64,000 nt of DNA from contig NZ_JAKWBE010000006.1 in assembly GCF_022513565.1 (NCBI RefSeq), forward strand, positions 248,001 to 312,000, written 5' to 3'. The stretch is from Streptomyces gilvus. GTDB taxonomy: Bacteria; Actinomycetota; Actinomycetes; Streptomycetales; Streptomycetaceae. Below are positions 35,269 to 44,352 of the stretch, one piece after another. The stretch's first letter is position 1. Each line of letters starts with the position of its first letter. The notes beneath the pieces were generated by a model that saw nothing but the letters and a program-made list of their open reading frames with translations, ran no database searches and was not told the DNA's origin. The position numbers and the translations under genes were made by a program.

Positions 35269-35862
35269 GGGCGAACCTCGATCTTCCGTGTGTCCGCTGG
35301 ACCGGCCAGAAGACAATCCACACGAAGCGGATATTACGGATACATGGAGCGCACCGCTTGGCGAACACGCTCGTGAGTCTGGGGGAGCCATGAAACCACA
35401 CGGCCCGAAAGGATCGCGAAGCGCCTGCACGTACCCCAACTGCCAGCACCCGTAACGGAGTTGAGCAGTAGGAAAATCCCATTCAGACCCCCGTTCCGGA
35501 AGGGTCGGAGTGGCGGAAACGCGCTCGATGACTCCTCCGATAGGAGTCCAAGAAGTACCCGACCGGCTCCAAACTCGGCAATTTTTTATCAAGGCTTTAC
35601 TTCGTGGGGGAGTTTGAGATCCATTTCCCCGGCGCACCGGGCCCGCTCCCCAGCCGGTCCGTGCATCTTCGCGCCCCGCGCTTTCACCCGGCCGTGTCAT
35701 GCGGTCGGCAGCCCGCCTCGTGGCCGGCCCCATCGCGTACGACGCCGCCACCGTCGCCCCGCCCAGCAGCAGCCACCCGGGTGTTCCCCCCACCCCACCA
35801 GCAGCGAGGCCAGCAATGGACCCTCGGACAGGCCCAATCATCCGCCTTCTCACTGGCCCAAT
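35269..35862. other. 594 bp spacer upstream of fxsA, with an AT-rich patch
   Basis: The spacer lies upstream of fxsA and downstream of the MocR gene (both minus strand). It must carry the fxs promoter; TAATAT on the minus strand (35331-35336) is a possible -10. A perfect 7 bp hairpin GACTCCT/AGGAGTC lies at 35529-35547, and an AATTTTTTATC patch at about 35580 is strikingly AT-rich for this genome. I see no convincing gene. A long minus-strand frame through it (from 35853) lacks a ribosome site. Confidence 0.5.
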
Positions 35863-37230
35863 TCAGCCGCCGTCCAGGACCTTGCCCAGCACCTCCAACG
35901 CCCGCGGATACACCCGCTCCCGAGGCGTCCCGTACCCCACGATCACGCCCTGCGCCCGGTCCTCGCCCGGCGCGTGCCAGTGGTCGCCGAGCCGCCCCAG
36001 CGCGAGCCCCTCCGCCTCGGCACGCTTGAGCACCTCCGCCTCGTCGGCGACCTCCACGAGCGCGTGCAGCCCGGCGGCGATCCCGCGCACGTTGCGTCGC
36101 CCGCCGAGCCGGTCCAGGAGCTGGTCCCTGCGTCTGCGGTACCGGAGCCGGCACGCGCGCACGTGCCGGTCGTAGGCGTGGCTGTCGATGAGTTCGGCGA
36201 GCGCCAGCTGGCCGATGGACTCGGTGTGGTGGTCGCTGTGCAGCTTGGCGTCGGCGACCGCGTCCACCAGGTGCGGCGGCAGCACCATCCAGCCGAGCCG
36301 CAGCGCAGGCCCGAGCGTCTTGGAGGCGGTGCCCAGATAGACGACCTGCCCGGGAGCCATCCCCTGCAACGCGCCCACCGGCTGGCGGTCGTACCGGAAC
36401 TCCCCGTCGTAGTCGTCCTCGACGATCAGCCCGCCCCGCGCGCGTGCCCAGTCCGTCAGCGCCCGCCGCCGCTCGGGGCGCAGGGTGACGCCCGTCGGGT
36501 ACTGGTGGGCGGGGGTGACGACGACGGCCTTCGGGTCCGTCAACACATCCGCGCACACCCCGCGTTCGTCGACCGGCACCGGCACCACCGTGCCGCCGTT
36601 GTGCCGCACGACCTCACGGTGGAACGGCAGCCCGGGATCCTCCATGGCGATCTCGCCGCCCTCCAGCACGCGCGTGAGGAGCGCGAGCCCCTGCACGTAC
36701 CCGGAGGTGATCACGATGCGCTCCGGGGGCGCGATGACCCCTCGCGCGCGCCCCAGGTACCCCGACAGCGCCTGCCGCAGCTCGATGCGGCCGCGCGGGT
36801 CCCCGTAGTCGTACGCCAGCAGGGGAGCCGTGGCGATGGCGCGTCTGAGCGCCCGCAGCCAGGCCGCCGCCGGGAACGCCCCGACGTCCGGGCTGCCGGG
36901 CCGCAGATCGAAACGCGGGGTACGCGCGTGCGTGGCCGCGTCCGGCGCCTCCTGGTCGGCCGAGGGCAACTGGGCGACCTGCGTCCCCGACCCCTGCCGG
37001 GCGGTCAGATACCCCTCGGCGACCAACTGGTCGTAGGCCGCCTTGGCGGTGCCCCGGGAGATCCCGAGCTCACTCGCGAGCCGCCGGGTGGCGGGCAGCC
37101 GGGTGCCGGGCGCCAGCCGCCCGTCGCGCACGGCGTCCCGCAGGGCCCGCTCCAGACCGACCCGCCGGCCGTCACCGGCATCGGGCTCCAGATGCAGGTC
37201 GACCCCGACACCGGCCAAGAAGTCGTTCAC
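35863..37230 (-). CDS. MocR-type GntR/aminotransferase-like transcriptional regulator
   Basis: A 455-residue regulator. The N-terminal GntR winged helix (RALRDAVRDGRLAPGTRLPATRRLASELGISRGTAK is its core, residues about 28-65) is fused to a fold-type I aminotransferase-like domain. PLP ligands are visible, including the Asp in LIVEDDYDGEFRY and the Schiff-base Lys in YLGTASKTLGPALRLGW. MocR proteins often control vitamin B6, GABA or amino acid genes, or a divergent transporter; no obvious target lies beside it. The GTG at 37230 has GGGGGAGGG at good spacing. Confidence 0.92.
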   Translation of the reverse strand: MNDFLAGVGVDLHLEPDAGDGRRVGLERALRDAVRDGRLAPGTRLPATRRLASELGISRGTAKAAYDQLVAEGYLTARQGSGTQVAQLPSADQEAPDAATHARTPRFDLRPGSPDVGAFPAAAWLRALRRAIATAPLLAYDYGDPRGRIELRQALSGYLGRARGVIAPPERIVITSGYVQGLALLTRVLEGGEIAMEDPGLPFHREVVRHNGGTVVPVPVDERGVCADVLTDPKAVVVTPAHQYPTGVTLRPERRRALTDWARARGGLIVEDDYDGEFRYDRQPVGALQGMAPGQVVYLGTASKTLGPALRLGWMVLPPHLVDAVADAKLHSDHHTESIGQLALAELIDSHAYDRHVRACRLRYRRRRDQLLDRLGGRRNVRGIAAGLHALVEVADEAEVLKRAEAEGLALGRLGDHWHAPGEDRAQGVIVGYGTPRERVYPRALEVLGKVLDGG

Positions 37231-37310
37231 GAAAACCCTCCCCCTAGGTACGTGTGTCCGGGCACGTCGATGGCCGGGCACCTCACTGGTACCCGGCCAT
37301 CCGTCCCGTA

Positions 37311-38798
37311 TCAGCCCCTGAGCGAAGCCATCCAGGCCTCGACCTCGTCCGATCGCCGGGGCAGGCCCGCCGACAGGTTCCGGTTCCCGTCCTCGGTCAC
37401 CAGGATGTCGTCCTCGATCCGGACACCGATGCCCCGGTACTCCTCGGGCACCGTCAGATCGTCGGCCTGGAAGTACAGCCCCGGCTCGACGGTGAGGCAC
37501 ATCCCCGGCTCCAGCGTGCCGTCGACGTACGACTCCACGCGCGCGGCGGCGCAGTCGTGCACGTCCATGCCGAGCATGTGGCCCGTCCCGTGCAGCGTCC
37601 AGCGCCGCTGCAACCCCAGCTCCAGCACCCGCTCCACGGGACCCTCGACCAGCCCCCACTCGACGAGCCGCTCGGCGAGCACACGCTGCGCGGCGTCGTG
37701 GAAGTCCCGGTACTTGCCGCCCGGCTGCACGGCCGCGATACCGGCCTCCTGGGCGTCGTACACGGCGTCGTAGATCTTCTTCTGGATCTCGCTGAAGCGG
37801 CCGTTGACCGGGAGCGTGCGCGTGACGTCGGCGGTGTAGTACGTGTGCGTCTCGACGCCCGCGTCCAGCAGCAGCAGCTCACCGGAGCGCACCGGCCCGT
37901 CGTTGCGCACCCAGTGCAGCGTGCACGCGTGCGGCCCGGCCGCGGCGATCGTGCCGTAGCCGACGTCGTTGCCCTCCACCCGCGCGCGGAGGAAGAACGT
38001 GCCCTCGATGTACCGCTCGCTGGTCGCCTCGGCCTTGTCGAGCACGCGTACGACGTCCTCGAAGCCGCGCACCGTCGAGTCGACGGCCTTCTGCAGCTCG
38101 CCGATCTCGAACTCGTCCTTGACCAGCCGCGCCTCGGAGAGGAAGACCCGCAGCTCCTCGTCGCGCTCGGCGGTGACCTTGTCGGTCAGCGCCGCCTCGA
38201 TCCCGGCGTCGTAGCCGCGCACGACGCGCACCGGACCGGTCGCCTCGCGCAGCGCGTCGGGCAGCTCGCGCACGTCGGAGGCCGGGATGCCGTACAGCTT
38301 CTCCGCCTCGGTCAGCGAGTGCCGGCGGCCGACCCACAGCTCGCCCTGGCCGGAGAGCCAGAACTCGCCGTTCTCGCGGTCGGAGCGCGGCAGGAGGTAG
38401 ATCGTCGCCCGGTGGCCCTCGGCGGTCGGCTCGAGCACGAGCACGCCGTCCTCGGTCTGGTTGCCCGTGAGGTACGCGTACTCGACCGACGCCCGGAAGG
38501 GGTAGTCCGTGTCGTTCGAACGGGTCTTCAGGTTGCCCGCGGGGATCACCACACGCTCGCCCGGGAAGCGCGCGGACAGCGCCGCACGGCGGGCCGCGGT
38601 CTCGGCGGCCTGGGCGATCGGCCGCAGGTCGCGCAGCTCCGTGTCGGCCCAGCCGGACTTCATGTTCTCGGCCAGCTCGTCGGACACGCCCGGGTACAGG
38701 CCGTTCTTGCGCTGCTTGATGGGCTCTTCGGTCTCTTCCGGGTCCGCTGCGGCAGCAGCGGATGTATCAGCCGGATTGAGCTCGTCGGCCACGGTCAT
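37311..38798 (-). CDS. pepP: Xaa-Pro aminopeptidase (aminopeptidase P, M24B)
   Basis: A 495-residue cytosolic metallopeptidase that removes N-terminal residues before proline. The N-terminal creatinase-like domain precedes the M24 catalytic domain. The five metal ligands can be placed: the Asp pair in LLLDAGVETHTYYTADVTRT, the His in HGTGHMLGMDVHD, the Glu in LTVEPGLYF and the Glu in GIGVRIEDDILVT. A charged, Ala-rich N-terminal tail of about 30 residues precedes the family core. It is intact, unlike the M24 remnant at 10542-11097. Confidence 0.95.
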   Translation of the reverse strand: MTVADELNPADTSAAAAADPEETEEPIKQRKNGLYPGVSDELAENMKSGWADTELRDLRPIAQAAETAARRAALSARFPGERVVIPAGNLKTRSNDTDYPFRASVEYAYLTGNQTEDGVLVLEPTAEGHRATIYLLPRSDRENGEFWLSGQGELWVGRRHSLTEAEKLYGIPASDVRELPDALREATGPVRVVRGYDAGIEAALTDKVTAERDEELRVFLSEARLVKDEFEIGELQKAVDSTVRGFEDVVRVLDKAEATSERYIEGTFFLRARVEGNDVGYGTIAAAGPHACTLHWVRNDGPVRSGELLLLDAGVETHTYYTADVTRTLPVNGRFSEIQKKIYDAVYDAQEAGIAAVQPGGKYRDFHDAAQRVLAERLVEWGLVEGPVERVLELGLQRRWTLHGTGHMLGMDVHDCAAARVESYVDGTLEPGMCLTVEPGLYFQADDLTVPEEYRGIGVRIEDDILVTEDGNRNLSAGLPRRSDEVEAWMASLRG

Positions 38799-38819
38799 CC
38801 TCCTCGATACGGCACTGGA

Positions 38820-38851
38820 CCCCCTCCATCGTACGGTCGTACGGAAGGGGG
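38820..38851. promoter_or_regulatory. Imperfect inverted repeat upstream of pepP
   Basis: CCCCCTCCATCGTACG is followed by CGTACGGAAGGGGG with only GT-type spacing; the CGTAC/GTACG and CCCCCT/AGGGGG parts pair. It lies between pepP (start side) and the SpoIIE phosphatase (start at 40425, end at 38914). It could be a terminator for the phosphatase gene or an operator for pepP. Confidence 0.35.
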
Positions 38852-38913
38852 CCCAGGGACGAAAGGCCTGTTACCGAGGGAAGCGCGCGCGTACGGAAGA
38901 ACACGCCTCCGGC

Positions 38914-40425
38914 TCACTCGAACCGTGCCGCCAGCAGGACGACGTCCTCCTCGCCGTCCGCCGCGTCCAGCCCCTCCGGCAGCACCGTGCGCAGCACATG
39001 GTCGGCGATCGCGTCGGGATCGTGCCGCAGCGCTCTCGGCACGCCGGCCGCCGCCGCGTGCAGCCGGGCGAAGGCGCGGTCGGTGGGGTCGCCGGTGCGG
39101 TGCAGCAGGCCGTCGGTGTAGAGCAGCACCGTCTCGCCGGGTTGCGCCTCGAGTTCCATGCTGGGCGCCTCCCAGCAGGCGAGCATGCCCAGCGGCGCGG
39201 ACACCGACGTCTCCACGTACTCGGTGCGCCGCTCGCCGACCAGCAGCGGGGGGCAGTGCCCGGCGCCGGCCAGGGTGATCTTGCGCAGCGCGGGTTCGCA
39301 GTAGGCGAACAGGGCGGTGGCGGAGCGGGCGGGTTCGGTCAGGCGCAGCAGCAGCTCCAGGTCCGACAGGACGGCCACCGGGTCCTCGCCCTCCATCACG
39401 GCGTACGCGCGCAGGGAGGCCCGCAGCCGGCCCATCGCGGCGACGGCGCTCGGTCCGCAACCGGTCACCGAGCCGACCGCGAGGCCGAGGGCGGCGTCCG
39501 GCAGCGGCAGCGCGTCGTACCAGTCGCCTCCTCCGCGCGGGCCGGTGCGGTGCCGGGCGGCGAGCTGGACGCCGGGGACGCGGGGGAGCCGGGACGGCAG
39601 CAGCTCCTCGGCCATCGTCGCCATGCACGCACGCGTGCGCTCCACCTCGACCAGCCGGCCCAGGTGTTCACCGGCGTAGCGCGCGTACAGGCCGACGAGG
39701 TGGCGCCGGCGTTCGACCGGCTCGGCGGGCTCGTCGTACAGCCACACGGCGGCGCCCAGGCGGCCCGCGGCCTCGGCGGACAGGGGGAGGGAGTAGCTGG
39801 CGGCGTAGCCGAGGCGGGCGGCCACCTCGCGGTGGCGGGGGTCGAGGCCGTCCTCGGAGAGCAGGTCGGGCTCGGCGATCTCGCAATCCGCGCCCGGCAG
39901 TCCGTCCAGGATGCGGCCGTAGGGCATCGCGCTGCGCGGCACGGTCTCGATGTGACCGAGGTCGGCCCGGCCGAGGCCCAGGCCGATCGTCGTGGCCGGG
40001 CCGAGCCCGTCGGCCGGCTCCAGTACGACGAGACCGCGGCGGGCGCCCACCAGGGCGGCTCCGGCGCGCAGCAGTTCGGTCAGGGCGTCCGCGAGTGCGT
40101 CCGTGCGGGCCAGCCGTTCGGTCAGTTCATGGAGGGTCGTGAGGTCCGAGACCCAGCCGGCGAGACGGTCCTGGAGCAGTGCTCCCGGTGCGCTCGGCGG
40201 GGGGACCGGAGTGGTTCCCGGGGCGAGGGGCGCGGGCGCGACAGTGTGTGCGGGCGCGGGAACCGTTGAATCGATTCCAGCCACTTTCGGAGGGTGAGGG
40301 GCGTTCATGGCGTCCGGCTTTCCGACCGGTGCGTACTGCTCAAAAGCATCGCAAACCCCCATGTCATTCTGCGCCGCTAGCAGTGTCTCCACATGTACAC
40401 GCACTCGTAAGGGGATGTCCAGCAT
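38914..40425 (-). CDS. GAF-SpoIIE/PP2C-type serine/threonine phosphatase with a TTA codon
   Basis: A 503-residue protein with a GAF-like region (about residues 95-260) followed by a SpoIIE-type PP2C domain: GGDWYDALPL, LGLAVGSVTGCGPSAV, AGHCPPLLV, LLYTDGLLHR and the final EEDVVLLAARF carry the metal-binding Asp residues. Such phosphatases dephosphorylate anti-anti-sigma factors, opposing RsbW-like kinases such as those at 25578 and 43559. I chose ATG 40425, which adds MLDIP-LRVRVHVETLL and a TTA leucine at codon 6; TTA needs the bldA tRNA, so synthesis could be developmental. The first 39 codons use unusual A/T third bases. ATG 40308 is the alternative. Confidence 0.85.
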   Translation of the reverse strand: MLDIPLRVRVHVETLLAAQNDMGVCDAFEQYAPVGKPDAMNAPHPPKVAGIDSTVPAPAHTVAPAPLAPGTTPVPPPSAPGALLQDRLAGWVSDLTTLHELTERLARTDALADALTELLRAGAALVGARRGLVVLEPADGLGPATTIGLGLGRADLGHIETVPRSAMPYGRILDGLPGADCEIAEPDLLSEDGLDPRHREVAARLGYAASYSLPLSAEAAGRLGAAVWLYDEPAEPVERRRHLVGLYARYAGEHLGRLVEVERTRACMATMAEELLPSRLPRVPGVQLAARHRTGPRGGGDWYDALPLPDAALGLAVGSVTGCGPSAVAAMGRLRASLRAYAVMEGEDPVAVLSDLELLLRLTEPARSATALFAYCEPALRKITLAGAGHCPPLLVGERRTEYVETSVSAPLGMLACWEAPSMELEAQPGETVLLYTDGLLHRTGDPTDRAFARLHAAAAGVPRALRHDPDAIADHVLRTVLPEGLDAADGEEDVVLLAARFE

Positions 40426-40920
40426 TGTCCTGCTGGGATTCCTGGTGTCCGTGGTAAACAAGTGCCTTGACTGCCATAAAGCAAAGTTGGCCTAAAACTG
40501 CCTCAGGTAACGGGGTATTGCGGTCGACTGGCCTTGCTCCACGGAGCGTCACAGCGGTCGTGATGGGTACGTACTCGGAGAAGACCAGGGGCGGTTGACA
40601 GCCACCCGGAACCTGGTGACCAACCCGGGCGTCCTATCCACCGACGACCGTGCCCCATCCTCCCGTGGCGGAGGCGAAGAGAAATACACGGGACGGCAAA
40701 ACGCCAGACTTCGCCACCCCCCGCCATGCCCATGCTTTTGACTGACGCAGTATGGGTGGCGGGGCTGCCACGGAAGCAGCCCACGTTCCGCCCATAGGGG
40801 TTCCCCTTGCCTCCGGCAGGGGTGTGATGCGCCAACAGGTACGCACAGTGAAGTGATCGACACATGGTGTGATGTGGCCCACGGTGTTGCCAGCGGTGCA
40901 ACGGAAAGGAACGAGCGCTC
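40426..40920. other. 495 bp divergent spacer (phosphatase / prim-pol-like gene)
   Basis: The spacer separates two divergent genes and should hold both promoters. It is relatively AT-rich near 40450-40500. An inverted repeat CGCCACCC (40712-40719) / GGGTGGCG (40754-40761) may form a hairpin. Open frames in it lack ribosome sites, and I accept none as a gene. Confidence 0.5.
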
Positions 40921-41586
40921 ATGCGCGAGATCCTCGGAAGGCGACGCAGGCTCCTGTCCCAGCGCAGTGACGGAAGGCCTGAGTTGATCAGCGCGGCCCT
41001 GACCTTCGCGACGGAATGGCAGTGGCCCGTACTCCCGGGTGTGGCGGCGGATCCGCAGGGGCGTTCCCGCTGCGCCTGCCCCGACCCCGAGTGCACGGTG
41101 CCCGGCGCGCATCCCTTCGACCCCGGTCTCCTCGCCGCCACCACCGACGCCCGGATGGTGCGCTGGTGGTGGACCAACCGGCCCGCGGCGCCGATCGTCC
41201 TGGCCACCGGCGGCAAAGCGCCCTGTGCGGTGAGCCTGCCGGCCCTGGCCGCCGCGCACACCCTCACCGCCCTGGACCGCATGGGCCTGCGCCTGGGCCC
41301 GGTCGTGGCCTCGCCCGGCCGCTGGGCGATCCTGGTGAAGCCGTACTCCCTGGAGCAGCTGGGCGAACTGCTCTACGCCAAGGACTTCGTCCCCGGCTCC
41401 CTGCGCTTTCACGGCGAGGGCGGATACCTCGCGCTGCCGCCGTCCGAGACCGGTGAGGGCGAGATCCGCTGGGAGCGCGCGCCGCTGCCCGGTTCCGCCT
41501 CCCCCTGGGTCCCGGACGTCGAGCCCGTGGTGGACGCGGCGGTGGAGGTCCTCACTCGTACGGGTGTCAGCGCGCCCGAGTTGTAG
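40921..41586 (+). CDS. Prim-pol-like protein (degenerate bifunctional primase/polymerase N-domain)
   Basis: A 221-residue protein related to the N-terminal domain of actinobacterial bifunctional DNA primase/polymerase. The start (LISAALTFATEWQWPVLPGV), a Cys/His cluster (CACPDPECTVPGAHP) and WWWTNRPAAPIVLATGG fit this. The catalytic acidic pair normally seen as VDxD is replaced by CAVSLPAL, so polymerase or primase activity is doubtful. Such stand-alone proteins are conserved in Streptomyces with unknown function. The ATG has GGAAAGGA upstream. Confidence 0.78.
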   Translation: MREILGRRRRLLSQRSDGRPELISAALTFATEWQWPVLPGVAADPQGRSRCACPDPECTVPGAHPFDPGLLAATTDARMVRWWWTNRPAAPIVLATGGKAPCAVSLPALAAAHTLTALDRMGLRLGPVVASPGRWAILVKPYSLEQLGELLYAKDFVPGSLRFHGEGGYLALPPSETGEGEIRWERAPLPGSASPWVPDVEPVVDAAVEVLTRTGVSAPEL

Positions 41587-41642
41587 GGGTGTCGAGCGCG
41601 CGTGGGGCGGCACACGCGCGCGTGGTCGTTATCTTCCGCTCT

Positions 41643-42209
41643 ATGCCGCGTCATTCCGGTGGGCACCCCACGGACCCCCGAACCCGTCTGCTCGCCCTCA
41701 CCGCCGTCGTGGTGTGCGCGGTCGCGCTGCCGCTGGCCGTTGCCTCCGCGGGCCCGGTGGGCGACCAGGGCCGTGCCGTCGTCCGCACCCTGACCCACGA
41801 CGACCCCAAGCTGCCCGCCGCCGAGCCCAGCCGCTCCCCCTTCCTGCTCGGCCTGGGCCTGGCCACCGCGGCCCGCTGCGGTCCCCAACTCACCTCACCC
41901 CAGGGCGTCGAGGCGCAGACCTGTGTGCTCACGCAGGGCCAGGACACCTGGGCGCGGACCTACTACCGCAACGCCACCGGCCGGGCCCTGGACTCCGTCC
42001 TGAGCCTCATGGGCCCCGGCGGCCGGACCGTGCAGACGAACTGCGCCGTGGACGGCGGTGACGAGCCGGGGACCTGTGAGACGCCACGAGAGCGCACCCG
42101 GGGCTCGCTGGACGGCTACACGGCCGTGTCCGAGTTCGCGGAGCGCGGCGGGAGCGGGCGGCTGCTGCTGAGGTCCGGGAGCAACTCCGGGGACACCGCG
42201 GCAAGTTGA
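41643..42209 (+). CDS. Small exported protein of unknown function
   Basis: The 188-residue product begins with an uncleaved or cleaved signal segment (RLLALTAVVVCAVALPLAVASAG, residues 15-37). The rest is extracytoplasmic and has four Cys (RCGP, QTCVL, TNCAV, GTCET), which could form two disulfides. I recognise no family. The ATG at 41643 has no Shine-Dalgarno but TATCTT ends eight bases upstream, so a leaderless transcript is likely. GTG 41622 is an alternative. Confidence 0.68.
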   Translation: MPRHSGGHPTDPRTRLLALTAVVVCAVALPLAVASAGPVGDQGRAVVRTLTHDDPKLPAAEPSRSPFLLGLGLATAARCGPQLTSPQGVEAQTCVLTQGQDTWARTYYRNATGRALDSVLSLMGPGGRTVQTNCAVDGGDEPGTCETPRERTRGSLDGYTAVSEFAERGGSGRLLLRSGSNSGDTAAS

Positions 42210-42251
42210 CGAGCGACGGCATTCCGTAAAGGAAGCGCGGCAGGAAAAAGA

Positions 42252-42289
42252 CCCGGTTGCTGGCGACGGGGGATGCACCAGCAACCGGG
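42252..42289. terminator. Bidirectional terminator-type hairpin
   Basis: CCCGGTTGCTGG and CCAGCAACCGGG form a perfect 12 bp stem with a 14-base loop. There is no U tract on the plus strand. It sits between two convergent genes. Confidence 0.8.
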
Positions 42290-42454
42290 CTACTCGAACG
42301 GTAACAAGAGATCGGCGGTTCGCAAATTCGATCCGGGCTTTCCGGTCAACCATGTCCCTTGCCCCTGACGGGACTTGTGAGCGCTGTCACCGGTCGCTCG
42401 TGACCCGGCGGGGCTGATCCGTCGTTCAGCCCCGTCCGATTTCGTCACCGCCTG

Positions 42455-43417
42455 TCAACTGAGCGTGACCTGCCGGTTGGTGAGGCCGCCGCGCGCGCGG
42501 CGCTCGTCGGCAGTCAGCGGCGCGTCCGAGGCGAGAGCACCGGCGAGCCGCTCGGCGAACTCCGCGGCCGGTTTCTCGATGTCCTCGGCGGTGACCGAAC
42601 TCGGCAGGTCCCAGACCGGCACGGTGAGTCCGTGAGCGCGGAAGGAACCCACGAGGCGGGTGCCGTCACCGAGGTTCGACCGGCCTGCCGCGTGCAGCCG
42701 CGCGAGAGCGTCCAGAAGCCGCTCCTCCTCGTGCGGCATGACCCAGCGCAGGTGGTTCTTCTCCGGCGTCTCGCACCAGTACGCGGCGTCCACCCCGGTC
42801 AGCTTCACCGTCGGGATGGCCGCGGCGTTGGCCCGCTCCAGGGAGGCGGTCACGTCCGGGGTGGCGTTCTCCGGGTCGGGGACCCAGAACTCGAAACCGC
42901 TGTGCACAACTGGCTCGAACGCGCCTTCGGGATCGAGCAGCTCCTGCAGCCGCGGACCGTCGGAGGGCGCCCGCCGGCCCTCGACCGGGGTGCCCGGCTC
43001 GGCCGTGAGCGCGCGCTGGAGCGTGTCGGCGAGGTCGCGGCTGATGTCGCCCGACGCCGTGTCGTTCTGCAGGCCGAGCAGCACCGAGCCGTCGTCGCGG
43101 CGCAGGGCCGGCCAGGCCATCGGCAGCACCGTGGCGAGCGTGACCGACGGGACGCCCTCGGGGAGTCCGTCCTTCAGCGTCAGCTCGACCGTGGCCGCGG
43201 GCACCAGCTCGCGCAGCGCCACCCAGTCGCACTCACCGGGCAGTCCCTCGAAGGGACGGTGCACCAGCTCGGTCGCCGCGTGCTGGGCGGCCCGGCCGTG
43301 ACAGGCCTTGTAGCGGCGGCCGCTGCCGCAGGGGCAGGGTTCGCGCGCGCCGACGACCGGGATCTCTCCATCGGCGATCTGGGGCTTGGCCTTCGTCTGG
43401 GGTCGCTTCTTGGCCAT
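42455..43417 (-). CDS. SEC-C motif protein, DUF5926-type
   Basis: A 320-residue soluble protein with a basic N-terminus ([13 protein letters not shown]) followed by a SEC-C zinc-binding motif, [15 protein letters not shown] (residues 28-42), like the C-terminal tail of SecA. The remainder matches a Streptomyces-wide protein of unknown function. The zinc motif could bind SecB-like partners or ribosomes, as in SecA; that is inference. The ATG at 43417 begins the conserved N-terminus. Confidence 0.82.
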   Translation of the reverse strand: MAKKRPQTKAKPQIADGEIPVVGAREPCPCGSGRRYKACHGRAAQHAATELVHRPFEGLPGECDWVALRELVPAATVELTLKDGLPEGVPSVTLATVLPMAWPALRRDDGSVLLGLQNDTASGDISRDLADTLQRALTAEPGTPVEGRRAPSDGPRLQELLDPEGAFEPVVHSGFEFWVPDPENATPDVTASLERANAAAIPTVKLTGVDAAYWCETPEKNHLRWVMPHEEERLLDALARLHAAGRSNLGDGTRLVGSFRAHGLTVPVWDLPSSVTAEDIEKPAAEFAERLAGALASDAPLTADERRARGGLTNRQVTLS

Positions 43418-43491
43418 CGTGGGTGTCTCCCGGTTACGGCTCGTCTCGTACGTCGGGAGCCTAGCCGTTCGCGCCAGGAACGACGGGAGCC

Positions 43492-43500
43492 TGTGGACAA
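43492..43500 (-). promoter_or_regulatory. Single perfect DnaA box
   Basis: TGTGGACAA is the complement of TTGTCCACA, the preferred Streptomyces DnaA box. It lies 74 bp upstream of the SEC-C gene. Confidence 0.5.
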
Positions 43501-43558
43501 GCGGCGGCGCTCGTGCCGACCTGGGGACGACGCGTCGCCCTCTTTCGAAACCCGCGTC

Positions 43559-44119
43559 TCAGTCCAGGTCGTCGAACGCGTCCGCGAACTCCAGGCCGGG
43601 CATTCCGGGGATCCGTGACACCGTCGGTGCCGTCACGCGCGTGGCGAAGTCGTCGCGCCGGCGTCCGGCGTCCGGGTCGTGAACGTCCTCGTGGACGACC
43701 ACCCACACCGTGACCTCGCCCCGGGCGTCGTCCCGCACGCCCCAGTCGTCGGCCAGCGCGGTGATGATGTTCAGCCCGCGGCCGCCGTGCGCGGTGACCG
43801 AGGGCGTGGCCGGAGCAGGGCGGGTGGGCCCGCCGCCGTCCGTCACCTCCACCGTGAGCCTGCCGCTCCCGTCGACCCGCCAGGCCGCACGGACGTCACC
43901 GTCACCGGCCAGGGCGTCGCCCAGGGGCCGACCGTGTTTGCACGCGTTGCTCAAGAGTTCGGAAAGAATCAGTACGGCATCGTCGATGACCGCTTCCGAC
44001 ACACCGCCCCTGCGCAGTTGCGCACGCATACGGTGTCTCGCCTCCCCCACGCCCGCAGGGCCATGGGGTACGGCCATGCTCGACGACGTGGGCACTTCCT
44101 GTGCCACCACCAACGCCAC
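43559..44119 (-). CDS. RsbW-like ATP-binding protein
   Basis: A 186-residue GHKL ATPase. The N-box is LILSELLSNACKHG, the G1 region EVTDGGGP (degenerate at the final Gly-Ile) and the G2 box GGRGLNII. It should act as an anti-sigma-type kinase; its partner is not adjacent. I place the start at GTG 44119 because AAGGAGG lies eight bases before it. An upstream ATG at 44206 would add 29 residues without any ribosome site; it is sometimes preferred for related genes. Confidence 0.83.
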   Translation of the reverse strand: MALVVAQEVPTSSSMAVPHGPAGVGEARHRMRAQLRRGGVSEAVIDDAVLILSELLSNACKHGRPLGDALAGDGDVRAAWRVDGSGRLTVEVTDGGGPTRPAPATPSVTAHGGRGLNIITALADDWGVRDDARGEVTVWVVVHEDVHDPDAGRRRDDFATRVTAPTVSRIPGMPGLEFADAFDDLD

Positions 44120-44352
44120 CCCCGAGACCTCCTTCGCCCCACGCCACGGTGTGGATGCCCCATTGGCCTGTACCGGAAACCGGTCGGCACGCGTCCGGTG
44201 ACGCATTCGCAACGATCGAATACGGATCGAACGCGCCGGAGCACTCCCAGTAGTCGAGTGGCCTGAATTCGACGGTCGCCGGAGTGGGAGAATGGCGTTA
44301 AAGGGGGCGAAGGGTCAAGAGTTCTTCACAGGTCTTTACCAGTGGCACACCA

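Noticed and set aside
35600-35853. Minus-strand frame starting MRRRMIGPVRGSIAGLAAGGV between MocR and fxsA
   Set aside because: There is no ribosome site, the frame runs on into the fxsA region as low-quality sequence, and no homologous fold is apparent. A small gene or relic cannot be excluded but is not supported.
40712-40761. CGCCACCC/GGGTGGCG inverted repeat as a terminator
   Set aside because: The arms are only 8 bp with a 34-base loop, and the spacer is divergent, so no gene ends there. It is mentioned only as a feature of the spacer.
41010-41460. Alternative plus-strand frame inside the prim-pol-like gene
   Set aside because: It is a frame-shifted reading of the same gene with Arg/Gly-rich composition and no ribosome site.
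43492-43500. Chromosomal origin suggested by DnaA boxes
   Set aside because: dnaA, dnaN and a dense AT-rich multi-box region are absent; the boxes are scattered or in the serS-pheA spacer. The window is near, not at, oriC.
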